A stretch of 64,000 nt of DNA, from the NCBI RefSeq assembly GCF_000425505.1, contig NZ_AUDO01000001.1:310001-374000 (forward strand), given 5' to 3'. Below the pieces are notes generated by a model that was not told where the DNA came from, did not search any database, and saw only the letters and a list, made by a program, of their open reading frames with translations. A program made the position numbers and the translations under genes. The first letter of the stretch is position 1; the number at the start of each line of letters is the position of its first letter. Below, piece after piece: positions 33,580-42,421 of this stretch. The DNA is from Flavobacterium frigidarium DSM 17623 (GTDB lineage: Bacteria > Bacteroidota > Bacteroidia > Flavobacteriales > Flavobacteriaceae).

Positions 33580-34545
33580 TTGATATCAAACGAAAATATA
33601 TTGGCCCTAGCCAAAAAAACCATCATGACTGAAAGTGAGTCGATTATAAAACTCACCAGCTTTTTAGATGATAATTTTTCAAATGCAGCTCAAGCAATCT
33701 ATAATTCTAAAGGCAGATTAGTGGTAACAGGGATTGGAAAAAGTGCCATTATCGCGCAAAAAATGGTCGCTACTTTCAACTCAACAGGAACACCTTCTCT
33801 ATTTTTGCACGCAGCAGAAGCCATTCATGGCGATTTAGGAATGTTGCAAAAAGACGATGTGATCATTTGCATTTCGAAAAGTGGAAACAGTCCCGAGATT
33901 AAAGTTTTGGTTCCGTTATTAACTCGTTTTGGAAACATTTTAATTGCAATTACAGGAAACATGACTTCGTTTTTAGCAAAAGGCGCAAAATACGTTTTGA
34001 ATACTACAGTTGACAAAGAAGCTTGCCCAATAAATCTAGCTCCTACAAGTAGTACAACTGCCCAATTAGTAATGGGTGATGCCCTGGCCGTTTGCTTGAT
34101 GGAAATGAGAGATTTTAAACCCGAAGATTTTGCCGTTTATCATCCAGGTGGTGCATTAGGCAAAAAATTATTGCTACGTGTAAAAGACATGTTAGAGCAT
34201 ACTTTAAAACCAATGGTTGCTCCGGATGCATCAATCCAACAAGTGATTTTTGAGATTTCAGAAAAACGTCTAGGTGTAACCGCAGTTGTCGAAAATGATG
34301 CTGTTATAGGTATTATTACTGATGGTGACATTAGAAGAATGCTTAGCGAAAGAGATCAATTCAAAGATTTAGTTGCCAGTGACATCATGACTAAAAATCC
34401 TAAGTTGATTCAAGCAACAGATATGGTTACAGATGCTCTAAATACATTGGAAGATTTTTCTATCACACAATTGATTGTAGTAGAAAAAAACGAATACAAA
34501 GGAGTGTTACATTTACACGACATTTTAAAAGAAGGAATAGTATAA
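33580..34545 (+). CDS. kdsD: D-arabinose-5-phosphate isomerase (KpsF/GutQ/KdsD type)
   Basis: The 321-residue protein has an SIS domain (about 40-175: VVTGIGKSAIIAQKMVA, SLFLHAAEAIHGDLGML, CISKSGNSPEIK) followed by two CBS domains (about 205-320). It isomerises ribulose-5-phosphate to arabinose-5-phosphate for KDO in lipopolysaccharide. The frame starts with TTG at 33580-33582; no upstream ATG exists, and the N-terminal helix (ILALAKKTIMTESESI) fits the family, so a TTG start is likely. It overlaps tatC by one base. Confidence 0.9.
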   Translation: MISNENILALAKKTIMTESESIIKLTSFLDDNFSNAAQAIYNSKGRLVVTGIGKSAIIAQKMVATFNSTGTPSLFLHAAEAIHGDLGMLQKDDVIICISKSGNSPEIKVLVPLLTRFGNILIAITGNMTSFLAKGAKYVLNTTVDKEACPINLAPTSSTTAQLVMGDALAVCLMEMRDFKPEDFAVYHPGGALGKKLLLRVKDMLEHTLKPMVAPDASIQQVIFEISEKRLGVTAVVENDAVIGIITDGDIRRMLSERDQFKDLVASDIMTKNPKLIQATDMVTDALNTLEDFSITQLIVVEKNEYKGVLHLHDILKEGIV

Positions 34546-35351
34546 TGGCAAAGAAAAACCAAAACGAAATGTCGTTTTTAGATCATCTAGAAGATTTAAG
34601 ATGGTTATTAGTGAGAAGTACGATTGCCATTATTATCATGGCCTTTTTTACTTATTTTATAAGTGATTATCTATTTGATGTAATCATTTTTGGACCTACA
34701 AGACCAACGTTTTTTACTTATGTTTATTTTTGTGAATTGTCGCATTCATTAGGAATTGCAGAAACGATTTGCATCACCGAAATGCCATTCATCATCCAGA
34801 ACACGGAGATGGAAGGACAGGTAAACACCTTTATATGGATTTGTATGTTGGCTGGATTTATCTTGAGTTTCCCCTATATACTGTGGGAAGTTTGGAAATT
34901 TATTAGTCCAGCATTATATTCGAATGAAAAGAAAAATGCCAAAGTTTTTATTTTCTTTTCTTCATTACTCTTCTTTATAGGTGTGCTCTTTGGTTACTTT
35001 GTGGTTATCCCTATGTCGGTTAACTTTGTGGCAACTTTTACAGTGAGTTCTGTAGTTTTAAATCAATTTACACTAGACTCCTATATTGGAATGGTAAAGA
35101 CCTCAGTTCTAGCGAGCGGACTATTTTTTGAATTACCAATAATTATTTATTTCTTGACTAAATTAGGGTTAGTAACGCCTAGCTTTTTAAGAAAATATAG
35201 AAAATATGCAATTGTATTAGTCCTAGTTATTGCCGCCATCGTAACACCTCCAGATGTGGTAAGCCAGACTATTGTTGCAATACCAATGTTATTAATCTAT
35301 GAAGCAAGTATTTTTATATCAGTATTTGTTCATAAAAAAGAAAAAGAATAA
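34545..35351 (+). CDS. tatC: Sec-independent protein translocase subunit TatC
   Basis: The 268-residue membrane protein has six predicted helices and the TatC opening MSFLDHLEDLRWLLVRS, with the conserved Glu in the FxxHLEELR motif. FELPIIIYFLTKLGLVTP and IAAIVTPPDVVSQTIVAIPM are typical C-terminal signatures. It docks twin-arginine signals such as that of the DUF1501 protein at 13797. Its ATG overlaps the kdsD stop (TAATG). A larger-than-usual periplasmic loop (about 50-90) with two Cys is present, as in Bacteroidota members. Confidence 0.93.
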   Translation: MAKKNQNEMSFLDHLEDLRWLLVRSTIAIIIMAFFTYFISDYLFDVIIFGPTRPTFFTYVYFCELSHSLGIAETICITEMPFIIQNTEMEGQVNTFIWICMLAGFILSFPYILWEVWKFISPALYSNEKKNAKVFIFFSSLLFFIGVLFGYFVVIPMSVNFVATFTVSSVVLNQFTLDSYIGMVKTSVLASGLFFELPIIIYFLTKLGLVTPSFLRKYRKYAIVLVLVIAAIVTPPDVVSQTIVAIPMLLIYEASIFISVFVHKKEKE

Positions 35352-35353
35352 AG

Positions 35354-35701
35354 ATGGCAGATATTATCGAAGAATTTAATGAGTACCGTTCTAGAATGAA
35401 CGAAAAATTATTAGCTGACAACAATAAAATTGTAAAGCGAATATTTAATCTTGACACTAACGCTTATGCTCCAGGTGCTCTTGACGTTAAAACTAAAGAG
35501 TTGCTAGGCTTAGTAGCGTCTGCAGTATTGAGATGTGACGACTGTGTAAAATACCACTTAGAGACAAGCCATAAAGAAGGGGTTACTAAGGAAGAAATGA
35601 TGGAAGCAATGGGAATCGCTACGCTTGTAGGAGGAACGATTGTTGTCCCTCATTTACGTAGAGCATACGAATTCTGGGAAGCTCTTGAAGAATCTAAATA
35701 A
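35354..35701 (+). CDS. carboxymuconolactone decarboxylase (AhpD-like) family protein
   Basis: The 115-residue CMD-fold protein has the redox-type motif RCDDCVKYHLETSHKEG (C-x-x-C ... H) near 58-75. This is characteristic of AhpD-like peroxidase or disulfide-reductase members rather than true decarboxylases. It is followed by MMEAMGIATLVGGTIVVPHL. It begins 2 bp after tatC, so it is translationally coupled. Likely a small peroxide-defence protein. Confidence 0.88.
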   Translation: MADIIEEFNEYRSRMNEKLLADNNKIVKRIFNLDTNAYAPGALDVKTKELLGLVASAVLRCDDCVKYHLETSHKEGVTKEEMMEAMGIATLVGGTIVVPHLRRAYEFWEALEESK

Positions 35702-35759
35702 TTGTTAACAGCTTTACTTGTTGATTTGTTTATTCGTTAATTTGTAGCGATTAAACAAA

Positions 35760-35785
35760 TCAGCATTTAAACAATTAAATGCTGA
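35760..35785 (+). other. perfect RNA hairpin in the lptB leader
   Basis: TCAGCATTTAA (35760-35770) pairs perfectly with TTAAATGCTGA (35775-35785) around an ACAA loop, 20 bp upstream of the lptB start. No T run follows, so it is not a standard terminator. It could stabilise mRNA or attenuate lptB relative to the upstream genes. Confidence 0.6.
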
Positions 35786-35804
35786 ACGTTTAAAACCAAA
35801 GAAT

Positions 35805-36545
35805 ATGATCTTAAGAGCTGACAATTTAATAAAAACGTACAAAGGTAGAAGTGTTGTAAAAGGGATTTCTGTAGAGGTGAATCAAGGTGAAATTGTGGGA
35901 TTACTTGGACCAAACGGTGCTGGTAAAACGACTTCTTTCTACATGATTGTAGGACTAGTAAAACCCAATTCAGGAAACATCTATTTAGATGATTTGAACA
36001 TCACTGATTATCCTATGTACAAAAGAGCACAGCAAGGTATTGGATACTTAGCGCAAGAAGCTTCTGTTTTTAGAAAATTGAGTATTGAGGATAATATTTT
36101 AAGCGTTCTACAACTTACAAAACTTTCAAAAGAAGAGCAAGTTGCAAAGATGGAGAGTTTGATCGAAGAATTTAGTTTGGAGCACATTCGCACAAATCGT
36201 GGTGATTTATTATCCGGTGGTGAGCGTCGTCGTACTGAAATTGCACGTTGTTTAGCAACCGACCCAAAATTTATTTTATTAGATGAGCCGTTTGCTGGAG
36301 TAGATCCCGTAGCTGTAGAGGATATTCAACGAATTGTAGCGCAGCTAAAAAATAAAAACATTGGAATTTTAATTACAGATCACAACGTTCAAGAGACCCT
36401 TGCCATTACTGATAAAACCTACCTGATGTTTGAAGGAGGTATTCTAAAAGCCGGTGTACCAGAGGAATTAGTTGAAGACGAAATGGTACGTCGTGTTTAT
36501 CTAGGTCAAAATTTTGAATTGCGTAAAAAGAAAATTGAATTTTAA
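35805..36545 (+). CDS. lptB: LPS export ABC transporter ATP-binding protein
   Basis: The 246-residue ABC ATPase has Walker A GPNGAGKT (about 35-42), Q-loop IGYLAQEASVFRKLSI (the LptB-type YLPQ/YLAQ region), signature LSGGERRR, Walker B FILLDEPFAGVDP and H-switch ITDHNV. LptB powers LPS extraction in the LptB2FGC complex. It lies in the kdsD-tatC-CMD run, so two LPS-related genes share one locus. Upstream is a 103-bp gap containing a hairpin. Confidence 0.93.
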   Translation: MILRADNLIKTYKGRSVVKGISVEVNQGEIVGLLGPNGAGKTTSFYMIVGLVKPNSGNIYLDDLNITDYPMYKRAQQGIGYLAQEASVFRKLSIEDNILSVLQLTKLSKEEQVAKMESLIEEFSLEHIRTNRGDLLSGGERRRTEIARCLATDPKFILLDEPFAGVDPVAVEDIQRIVAQLKNKNIGILITDHNVQETLAITDKTYLMFEGGILKAGVPEELVEDEMVRRVYLGQNFELRKKKIEF

Positions 36546-36561
36546 TTAAATTTTCTTTTTC

Positions 36562-36786
36562 ATGAAACAAGAAAAAACCTCCAAAGAAACCTTAGAAAAA
36601 TGGCATAAAGATCCTAATAATTGGGTCATGGGTATTTTTTACTTCAATAGAGAGGACCCACGGATATTCCCCCCTAAGCGAATTGCAATGTTAGGATGGA
36701 CAGTAAATTTTGCTAATCCATATTCAGTAGCAATTTTAATAGCACTATTGACAATTGCAGTCTTAGCAACATCTTTTAAAGGATAA
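36562..36786 (+). CDS. DUF5808 small membrane protein
   Basis: The 74-residue protein has a WHKDPNNWVMGIFYFNREDP start and a FPPKRIAMLGWTVNFANPYS stretch, then one membrane helix (about 52-70). This is the DUF5808 layout. Function unknown. It begins 16 bp after lptB and is probably in the same operon. Confidence 0.8.
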   Translation: MKQEKTSKETLEKWHKDPNNWVMGIFYFNREDPRIFPPKRIAMLGWTVNFANPYSVAILIALLTIAVLATSFKG

Positions 36787-36795
36787 AAGAAAGTT

Positions 36796-37656
36796 TTATT
36801 CGATAGTTATAAATTGCAGTTGCTGCAAATCACCATTATAGATATTTAAATCTACAGTACCTTCAATTCCAGGTAAACTTCCTTTTTCAGTAAATTGCCA
36901 AAACAACCAGTTGTCCTGAATTTTTTCTCTATAAAAATTATAATTAGCGATCCAAAATAAGTAATCGCTAAACTCTTCTTTCAAGAAACTATCATAATAC
37001 TTTTCGCCTGTATAAATTATTGGGCGTACTTTATAATGGTCCTCAATAGCCTGCAGCCATTTCCTTAAACCTACTTTTAATTGTCGTATTGATTGATTTT
37101 TAGGCAATTGCTCTATATCCAGTACTGGAGGTAAATCACCTTTGCTTAAGCGAACATTTTTAATAAATAATTCTGCTTGATCTAGGGAGTTTTCGTTAGG
37201 TCTGTAATAATGATAAGCACCTCTAATAATTTTGTTCTCTTTGGCTTCAAGCCAATTTTTACTAAATTTTCTATCCGGACGATCACTTCCCACAGTTGCT
37301 CGAATAAAGACAAAATTTATAGAATAAGTCTCTTCAATACTCCCTAAGTCTTCCCATTTTATATTGCCCTGATATTCTGATACGTCTATTCCAATTGCTT
37401 TACCATCATGTTTACTTAAAACTTGAAAATTACGCACATCTGAAAGTCTTTTTTCTTCCAATTGCTCTTTGGTTGCAAAGTGAGATTTGTATCCTAGATA
37501 ATATAATAACCCGTCACGGTAGTGGTATATTGCTAGACCTATTGCAGCAATAGCAATAAAAGCCCCTAAAATCTTAGCTATCTTTCCCCATGAGAACAAG
37601 CTTTTCTTTTTCGCTTTTTTATAAACGGTCCTTTTTCTGACTGTTTTTTTTCTCAT
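36796..37656 (-). CDS. GH25-family lysozyme with N-terminal membrane anchor
   Basis: The 286-residue protein has a basic N-terminus (about 1-24), a membrane helix (about 28-46), and a GH25 muramidase domain. Catalytic candidates include D91 in AIGIDVSEYQGNIKWEDL and DIEQL (with its Glu) in GDLPPVLDIEQLPKNQ near 185-195. WFWQFTEKGSLPGIEG is the family's late strand. It probably cleaves peptidoglycan from the membrane side. It overlaps pssA by one base, in the order pssA then this gene. Confidence 0.85.
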   Translation of the reverse strand: MRKKTVRKRTVYKKAKKKSLFSWGKIAKILGAFIAIAAIGLAIYHYRDGLLYYLGYKSHFATKEQLEEKRLSDVRNFQVLSKHDGKAIGIDVSEYQGNIKWEDLGSIEETYSINFVFIRATVGSDRPDRKFSKNWLEAKENKIIRGAYHYYRPNENSLDQAELFIKNVRLSKGDLPPVLDIEQLPKNQSIRQLKVGLRKWLQAIEDHYKVRPIIYTGEKYYDSFLKEEFSDYLFWIANYNFYREKIQDNWLFWQFTEKGSLPGIEGTVDLNIYNGDLQQLQFITIE

Positions 37657-38375
37657 TAAGAAATAGCTTTTTTTGCTTTAGCATTATTTATCACAGACAA
37701 TAAAACATAGCTAATGATAACTAAAGCCACTCCTAAATATTGGAAAAAGCCTAATAAGAGTAATGAAAACAATAAGAACCCAATTTGTAGCGCATTATCT
37801 TTTAACGTGAACTTTTTGATTTTTAGCGAAAACAAAGGCACCTCAGCATTTAAAATATAAGCGCTTAATAGAACAGTTAGTAACAGGACCCATTGATTTG
37901 TTAATACTTCTAAGATGATTAAAGAATCAGAATATTGCAAAATCAGAGGTAGACTCAAGATAAAAAGTGTATTTGCGGGAGTTGGCAAACCTATAAAAGA
38001 TTCTGTTTGACGTGTGTCTATATTAAAATTAGCCAAGCGGTAACACGATCCTAAGGTTACTATAAAGCCAAGGTAGTTCCAGATCTCGTGAGTACCTATC
38101 TCGTGTTGACTATTTTTCATCATAAAGAACATAACAAAACCAGGCACTACCCCACTAGTCACCATATCAGCTAGAGAGTCTAGTTGCAGCCCTAACGGAC
38201 TTGCAACGTTGAATAGTCTTGCAAAAAAACCGTCAAAAAAGTCTAAGAAAATCCCTAAACACACAAAGTAAAAAGCCGCAAAATAATTGCCGTTTGATGC
38301 ATATACTAATGCGATACAACCGCATAGCAAGTTGAGTAAAGTAATTAAATTGGGAATGTGCTTTTTAATATTCAT
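37656..38375 (-). CDS. pssA: CDP-diacylglycerol-serine O-phosphatidyltransferase
   Basis: This 239-residue integral membrane CDP-alcohol phosphatidyltransferase has the signature D-G-x2-A-R-x8-9-G-x3-D-x3-D visible as DGFFARLFNVASPLGLQLDSLAD near 49-71. The N-terminal HIPNLITLLNLLCGCIALVY matches PssA. It makes phosphatidylserine for phosphatidylethanolamine. A -7 promoter element lies 27 bp upstream of its start. It shares an overlapping junction with GH25. Confidence 0.9.
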   Translation of the reverse strand: MNIKKHIPNLITLLNLLCGCIALVYASNGNYFAAFYFVCLGIFLDFFDGFFARLFNVASPLGLQLDSLADMVTSGVVPGFVMFFMMKNSQHEIGTHEIWNYLGFIVTLGSCYRLANFNIDTRQTESFIGLPTPANTLFILSLPLILQYSDSLIILEVLTNQWVLLLTVLLSAYILNAEVPLFSLKIKKFTLKDNALQIGFLLFSLLLLGFFQYLGVALVIISYVLLSVINNAKAKKAIS

Positions 38376-38401
38376 TGTTAGGTTTATTTAAAGTCAAAAA
38401 G

Positions 38402-38409
38402 CAAATTTA
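38402..38409 (-). promoter_or_regulatory. -7 promoter element for pssA
   Basis: TAAATTTG on the minus strand matches TAnnTTTG, 26 bp before the pssA ATG. No clear -33 element. The rest of the 306-bp gap 38376-38681 contains no ORF or repeat that I recognise. Confidence 0.4.
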
Positions 38410-38681
38410 CTATTTTAACTTATTGATTTGATTCTTTTTTCAAGGAGATTTTATTTAGTTCATGGAAAGATTAAATACCTTGAAAAATTCAAGTATAACT
38501 GCAGCTCAATCTTGATAAACTCTTTCAGACAACCCCTAATAACAATGAAACTAAATCCTGAAGTATAAGAACAAAAAGACTTTCTATTATTTAAAAAAGG
38601 CCAAAGATAATTTCCAAATGTTGCTCGCTTCTTCTTGTTGAATTATCATTAAACATTTACCTTAGCATTAAATTTTAAAGT

Positions 38682-39821
38682 ATGAAATTCTCAACGCATC
38701 TTTTAGTGATTTGCTTTTTGCTAGGATTGTTTTCAACATCAAAGACATACAGTCAAGAAAGAATTTTGTCACCTAATTCAAAGATTAGCATCTTGACCTG
38801 CGGTACGGCAAACGAAGCGTATTCTCTTTTTGGACATACTGCAATACGCATTTCAGATCCTGAAAATTTTATTGATGTCGTGTATAATTATGGTGCTTTT
38901 GATTTTAGTACGCCCAACTTTGTATTGAAATTCATAAAAGGAGACTTACAGTATTTTGCTGCCGTTCATCCCTACAGTGATTTTATTAATGAGTACACCT
39001 ATGAGCATCGAGATGTTTATGAGCAACAATTACAGATTTCGTTACCATTACGACAAGATTTATACAGTAATTTGCAGCAATCGCTAACTTCAGGAGAAAG
39101 TTACTATACCTATAAGTTTATTGATAAAAACTGCACATCAATGGTTGTGGATATCATTAATAAATCCTTGAAACAAAATGTAGTCGTTAAAAAAGGCGAC
39201 ACAGACATGACCTACAGGTCTATCTTGTACCCGTACTTCGACAATCATTTTTATGAAAAATTAGGTACTAGTATTATTTTCGGAAAGAAAGTAGATCAAG
39301 ACGGAACTCAAATTTTTCTTCCTTTCGAACTCTTAGAAAGCTTGAAGAAAATTAATTACAATGGTCAAAAATTGGTAACACAAACCATCCCAGTTTTAAC
39401 ATTCGAAAAACAAGTTGAAAGCTCTTGGTGGAACAATCCCTACAGCTACTTAATTGCTTTACTCCTTATTTTAATTTTGAACATTAAAAAGCTTAACCAA
39501 TTTTACTTTTTGCTTTTAAGTTTGATCGGACTCTTTTTTATATTTGCCGGATTTTATTCATTCCATGAAGAATTAGCGTGGAACTATAATGTATTGCTTT
39601 TTAACCCTTTGTTATTAGTACTATTGTTTTTCACACTGACTAACAACAGCCGTTATATTTACAAGTTGGCAGTAGCAAATTTAATCTGTTTAGTAACCTA
39701 CCTTATACTCTTAGCAAACAAAGCACATTTATTAATTGTACTACCAATGATCATAACAAGTGCGGTAATACTCGTGAGAACTGCTGTCAAAAACAAAAAG
39801 CGTATTCCAATTATTATTTAA
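38682..39821 (+). CDS. DUF4105 integral membrane protein
   Basis: The 379-residue protein has a signal peptide (about 1-26). A DUF4105 domain occupies about 30-190, with TCGTANEAYSLFGHTAIRI (conserved H in FGHTA) and FIDKNCTSMVVDIIN (conserved Cys). Four to five membrane helices fill the C-terminal half (about 255-370). The His/Cys pair suggests an NlpC/P60-like thiol fold. My recollection is that a DUF4105 protein was recently described as a lipoprotein N-acyltransferase in Bacteroides; I could not check this. It is the last plus-strand gene before the polysaccharide locus. Confidence 0.78.
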   Translation: MKFSTHLLVICFLLGLFSTSKTYSQERILSPNSKISILTCGTANEAYSLFGHTAIRISDPENFIDVVYNYGAFDFSTPNFVLKFIKGDLQYFAAVHPYSDFINEYTYEHRDVYEQQLQISLPLRQDLYSNLQQSLTSGESYYTYKFIDKNCTSMVVDIINKSLKQNVVVKKGDTDMTYRSILYPYFDNHFYEKLGTSIIFGKKVDQDGTQIFLPFELLESLKKINYNGQKLVTQTIPVLTFEKQVESSWWNNPYSYLIALLLILILNIKKLNQFYFLLLSLIGLFFIFAGFYSFHEELAWNYNVLLFNPLLLVLLFFTLTNNSRYIYKLAVANLICLVTYLILLANKAHLLIVLPMIITSAVILVRTAVKNKKRIPIII

Positions 39822-39868
39822 GAACCTTCACATTAAATAGAATAGTAGAAATACGAATAGTATCGAAA

Positions 39869-40750
39869 TTACTTCTTGAAAAAATCACGAACAACAATTG
39901 AAGTGAACTTTTTAGCGCCGTTATCATTCATGTGTCCGCATGATGAAAAATACTTGTTCTCAATCACGACATTTTCATAATTATGAATTTCAGGGTAGGC
40001 ACTTTTAACCTTCTCAAAATAATTCATTCCAATCACATTTTCACACATGGGTGTCATAATGGGAATAAAACGGATATTATTTGTTTTGCATAATTGCTTA
40101 ATTTCTTCGTAATATTTATTTCGTTTTAGAGGATTAAGACTTAAAATATTATTCTTCATATTGCCTTTCTTATTAACCCCTAAAGCATAATATCCGCCAT
40201 TCTCATTTGCAACAGTTTTCTTTTGAATAATTGTATTAAAAAGTTCTCTACTTCCTATTTTTGAATCAAATTTCAAATATCTGTAGAAAGGAATATAATA
40301 CAATTCATTAAAATTAGATTCTTGTTCAAAATGGTTTTTAATGATTTCTGAACGGTGTATGTATGGTAAGAATTTAGCCGCCACCCCTTCCGATTGTTTG
40401 TCATTCGATAAATTTAAATCAGCTTCTAGGATTAGGTTTTTAATTTCATAATTCCGTTCAATCATTAATTTGAGCAATAGAGATGCTTCATAAAGATGCC
40501 CACCGCTCATTCCGTAGTTAAAAGTTTTGAGTCCGTTTTTTTCGAATATACGAGTGACAAAATGATTATTTGCTCGAGAAGAGCCTAATATCACCACATC
40601 ATAAGAACGCGCTTTCGATTTAAACACATCAGCAACCTTATCTCTGCTCTTTGAATTTAAATATATAGCGGTATAGCCAAAATCAAGTACCACAGCTAGT
40701 AGTACTGTGATTAATACGATTTTTACAATAAAAATTAAAAATGATTTCAT
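39869..40750 (-). CDS. SGNH/AlgJ-like partner of the MBOAT acyltransferase
   Basis: The 293-residue protein has one N-terminal membrane helix (about 5-25) then an extracytoplasmic domain. The motif VVILGSSRANNHF near 51-63 is an SGNH-type nucleophile block. The C-terminal block reads FSSCGHMNDNGAKKF, keeping the His but with Ser in the place of the usual Asp of D-x-x-H. Such proteins commonly pair with MBOAT transferases to O-acylate polysaccharides. It starts 17 bp after the MBOAT gene and is co-transcribed. The catalytic status is uncertain because of the substituted Asp. Confidence 0.72.
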   Translation of the reverse strand: MKSFLIFIVKIVLITVLLAVVLDFGYTAIYLNSKSRDKVADVFKSKARSYDVVILGSSRANNHFVTRIFEKNGLKTFNYGMSGGHLYEASLLLKLMIERNYEIKNLILEADLNLSNDKQSEGVAAKFLPYIHRSEIIKNHFEQESNFNELYYIPFYRYLKFDSKIGSRELFNTIIQKKTVANENGGYYALGVNKKGNMKNNILSLNPLKRNKYYEEIKQLCKTNNIRFIPIMTPMCENVIGMNYFEKVKSAYPEIHNYENVVIENKYFSSCGHMNDNGAKKFTSIVVRDFFKK

Positions 40751-40767
40751 CCTTTGAATGCTAAATT

Positions 40768-42201
40768 TTAAAACTGAAAGTAAATAAATTCTTTGTAATC
40801 AGAGAAAGTCCCTAGTGCGATAATTGCAGCAATGGCCAGCGCTAATTTTAAACCGCTTTTTCTACCAGATATGGGTTCGATGCTAAACCTATTATTCCAC
40901 TCCACAATAACAAAGACGATAACAATAGCTAGTAGTTCATAATTGTAGCGTTCATTTGCAAGATATTGTGACGCAAAGTTTCCATTGCTAAACATTCTTT
41001 TGATGTAGGCGACGGCATCTGTTATTGTGTTGGCTCTAAAAAAGATCCAAGCTAAGCAAGCTAACAAGAAAGTATAGAAGATACTCGCTATTTCTTTAAT
41101 AGACCTCAAATTCCATTTTAAATCTACCATTTCGATATTCGAACGATTCTTATTCAATAGTAACAGCGGTAAAAAATAGAGTGCATTTATAAATCCCCAA
41201 GCCAAATACGTCCAGTTTGCACCATGCCAAAAGCCACTTAGTACGAAAATGATAAATACGTTTCGCACTTGTTTACTTTTACTTCCTTTACTTCCCCCTA
41301 ACGGAATGTAAACATAATCCCTAAACCATGATGATAGCGAAATGTGCCAGCGCCTCCAGAACTCAGCAATATCTCTTGAAAAGTAAGGATAATTGAAATT
41401 ACGAAGTAAATCTATGCCGAATAACTTCGACATCCCTAAGGCCATATCAGAATAACCAGAGAAGTCACCGTAAATTTGGAAAGCAAAATAAACAGCACCT
41501 AGAATTAGTGACCAACTATTCATTGCAGGATAATGATCAAAAATTGCATTAGCATAGGTAGCACAACCATCAGCTATGACCACTTTTTTAACTAGTCCCC
41601 ATGTAAACTGATAGACGCCTTCTTTTGCTTTTTCGAAATCAAAAGCTCTCCTAACTTTTACTTGTGGCAATAAGTGCGTCGCCCTTTCTATAGGACCCGC
41701 AACCAAAAGCGGAAAGTAACTAACAAACAGCGAGTAGTCTACAAAGTTATATTCTGCTTTTATCCTCTTGTAGTAGATATCAATAACATAAGATAAGCCA
41801 TGAAAGGTGTAGAATGAAATTCCTACTGGCAACACCACATCTAATAAAAATGGCGATGATTTGAGTCCAAAATCACTCAGTAACGTAGCAAGTGAGCTGG
41901 CAAAAAAATTATAATATTTAAAGACTGCTAAAAATCCTAAATTTATACCGACACTCAACCAAAACCAAAATTTTCGAGTGCTAGCATTCTCAGTTTTCTC
42001 AATTTGGATTCCAGTAGCATAATCTAAGAATGTGGAAAAAACTAGCAAGAATAGAAAACGCCAATCCCAACAAGAATAGAAATAATAGCTTGCCAAAATT
42101 AAAATAAAATTCTGACTGCTTTTGGTTTTATTGAAAACAAACCAATATAAGAAGAACACTATAGGCAAAAAAATTGCAAACGTCAGCGAATTAAAAAACA
42201 T
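40768..42201 (-). CDS. MBOAT-family O-acyltransferase
   Basis: The 477-residue membrane-bound O-acyltransferase has about ten hydrophobic helices. The histidine motif GFWHGANWTYLAWG near 318-331 is catalytic, and the preceding WRRWHISLSSWFRDYVYIPL block is the hallmark of AlgI/DltB-type members. It moves acyl groups across the inner membrane onto a polysaccharide. It is paired with the SGNH-like gene at 39869 at the downstream end of the polysaccharide locus. Confidence 0.92.
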   Translation of the reverse strand: MFFNSLTFAIFLPIVFFLYWFVFNKTKSSQNFILILASYYFYSCWDWRFLFLLVFSTFLDYATGIQIEKTENASTRKFWFWLSVGINLGFLAVFKYYNFFASSLATLLSDFGLKSSPFLLDVVLPVGISFYTFHGLSYVIDIYYKRIKAEYNFVDYSLFVSYFPLLVAGPIERATHLLPQVKVRRAFDFEKAKEGVYQFTWGLVKKVVIADGCATYANAIFDHYPAMNSWSLILGAVYFAFQIYGDFSGYSDMALGMSKLFGIDLLRNFNYPYFSRDIAEFWRRWHISLSSWFRDYVYIPLGGSKGSKSKQVRNVFIIFVLSGFWHGANWTYLAWGFINALYFLPLLLLNKNRSNIEMVDLKWNLRSIKEIASIFYTFLLACLAWIFFRANTITDAVAYIKRMFSNGNFASQYLANERYNYELLAIVIVFVIVEWNNRFSIEPISGRKSGLKLALAIAAIIALGTFSDYKEFIYFQF

Positions 42202-42367
42202 GGGGCATCAATAATTTAGCTTGCAAATATACTATTTAGCTGCAGTTATTTTAAAAGTAAATTAGATATTAATCTCCCAAAAATTTTATAAAGATAAAGC
42301 GCTGTAAATCTTATTTAATATTCAAACTAAAATGCAAATAGTGCAGTTGCATTGGTACTAAAACAAA

Positions 42368-42398
42368 AAAAAACACAAAGGATCACTTTGTGTTTTTT
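42368..42398 (-). terminator. terminator downstream of the CapD/WbpM-like gene
   Basis: AAAAAACACAAAG pairs perfectly with CTTTGTGTTTTTT (5-nt loop). The minus-strand T run ends the main polysaccharide transcript before the MBOAT pair, which then needs its own promoter in 42202-42367. Confidence 0.85.
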
Positions 42399-42421
42399 CT
42401 ATATTAAAATTGATTTATTAC

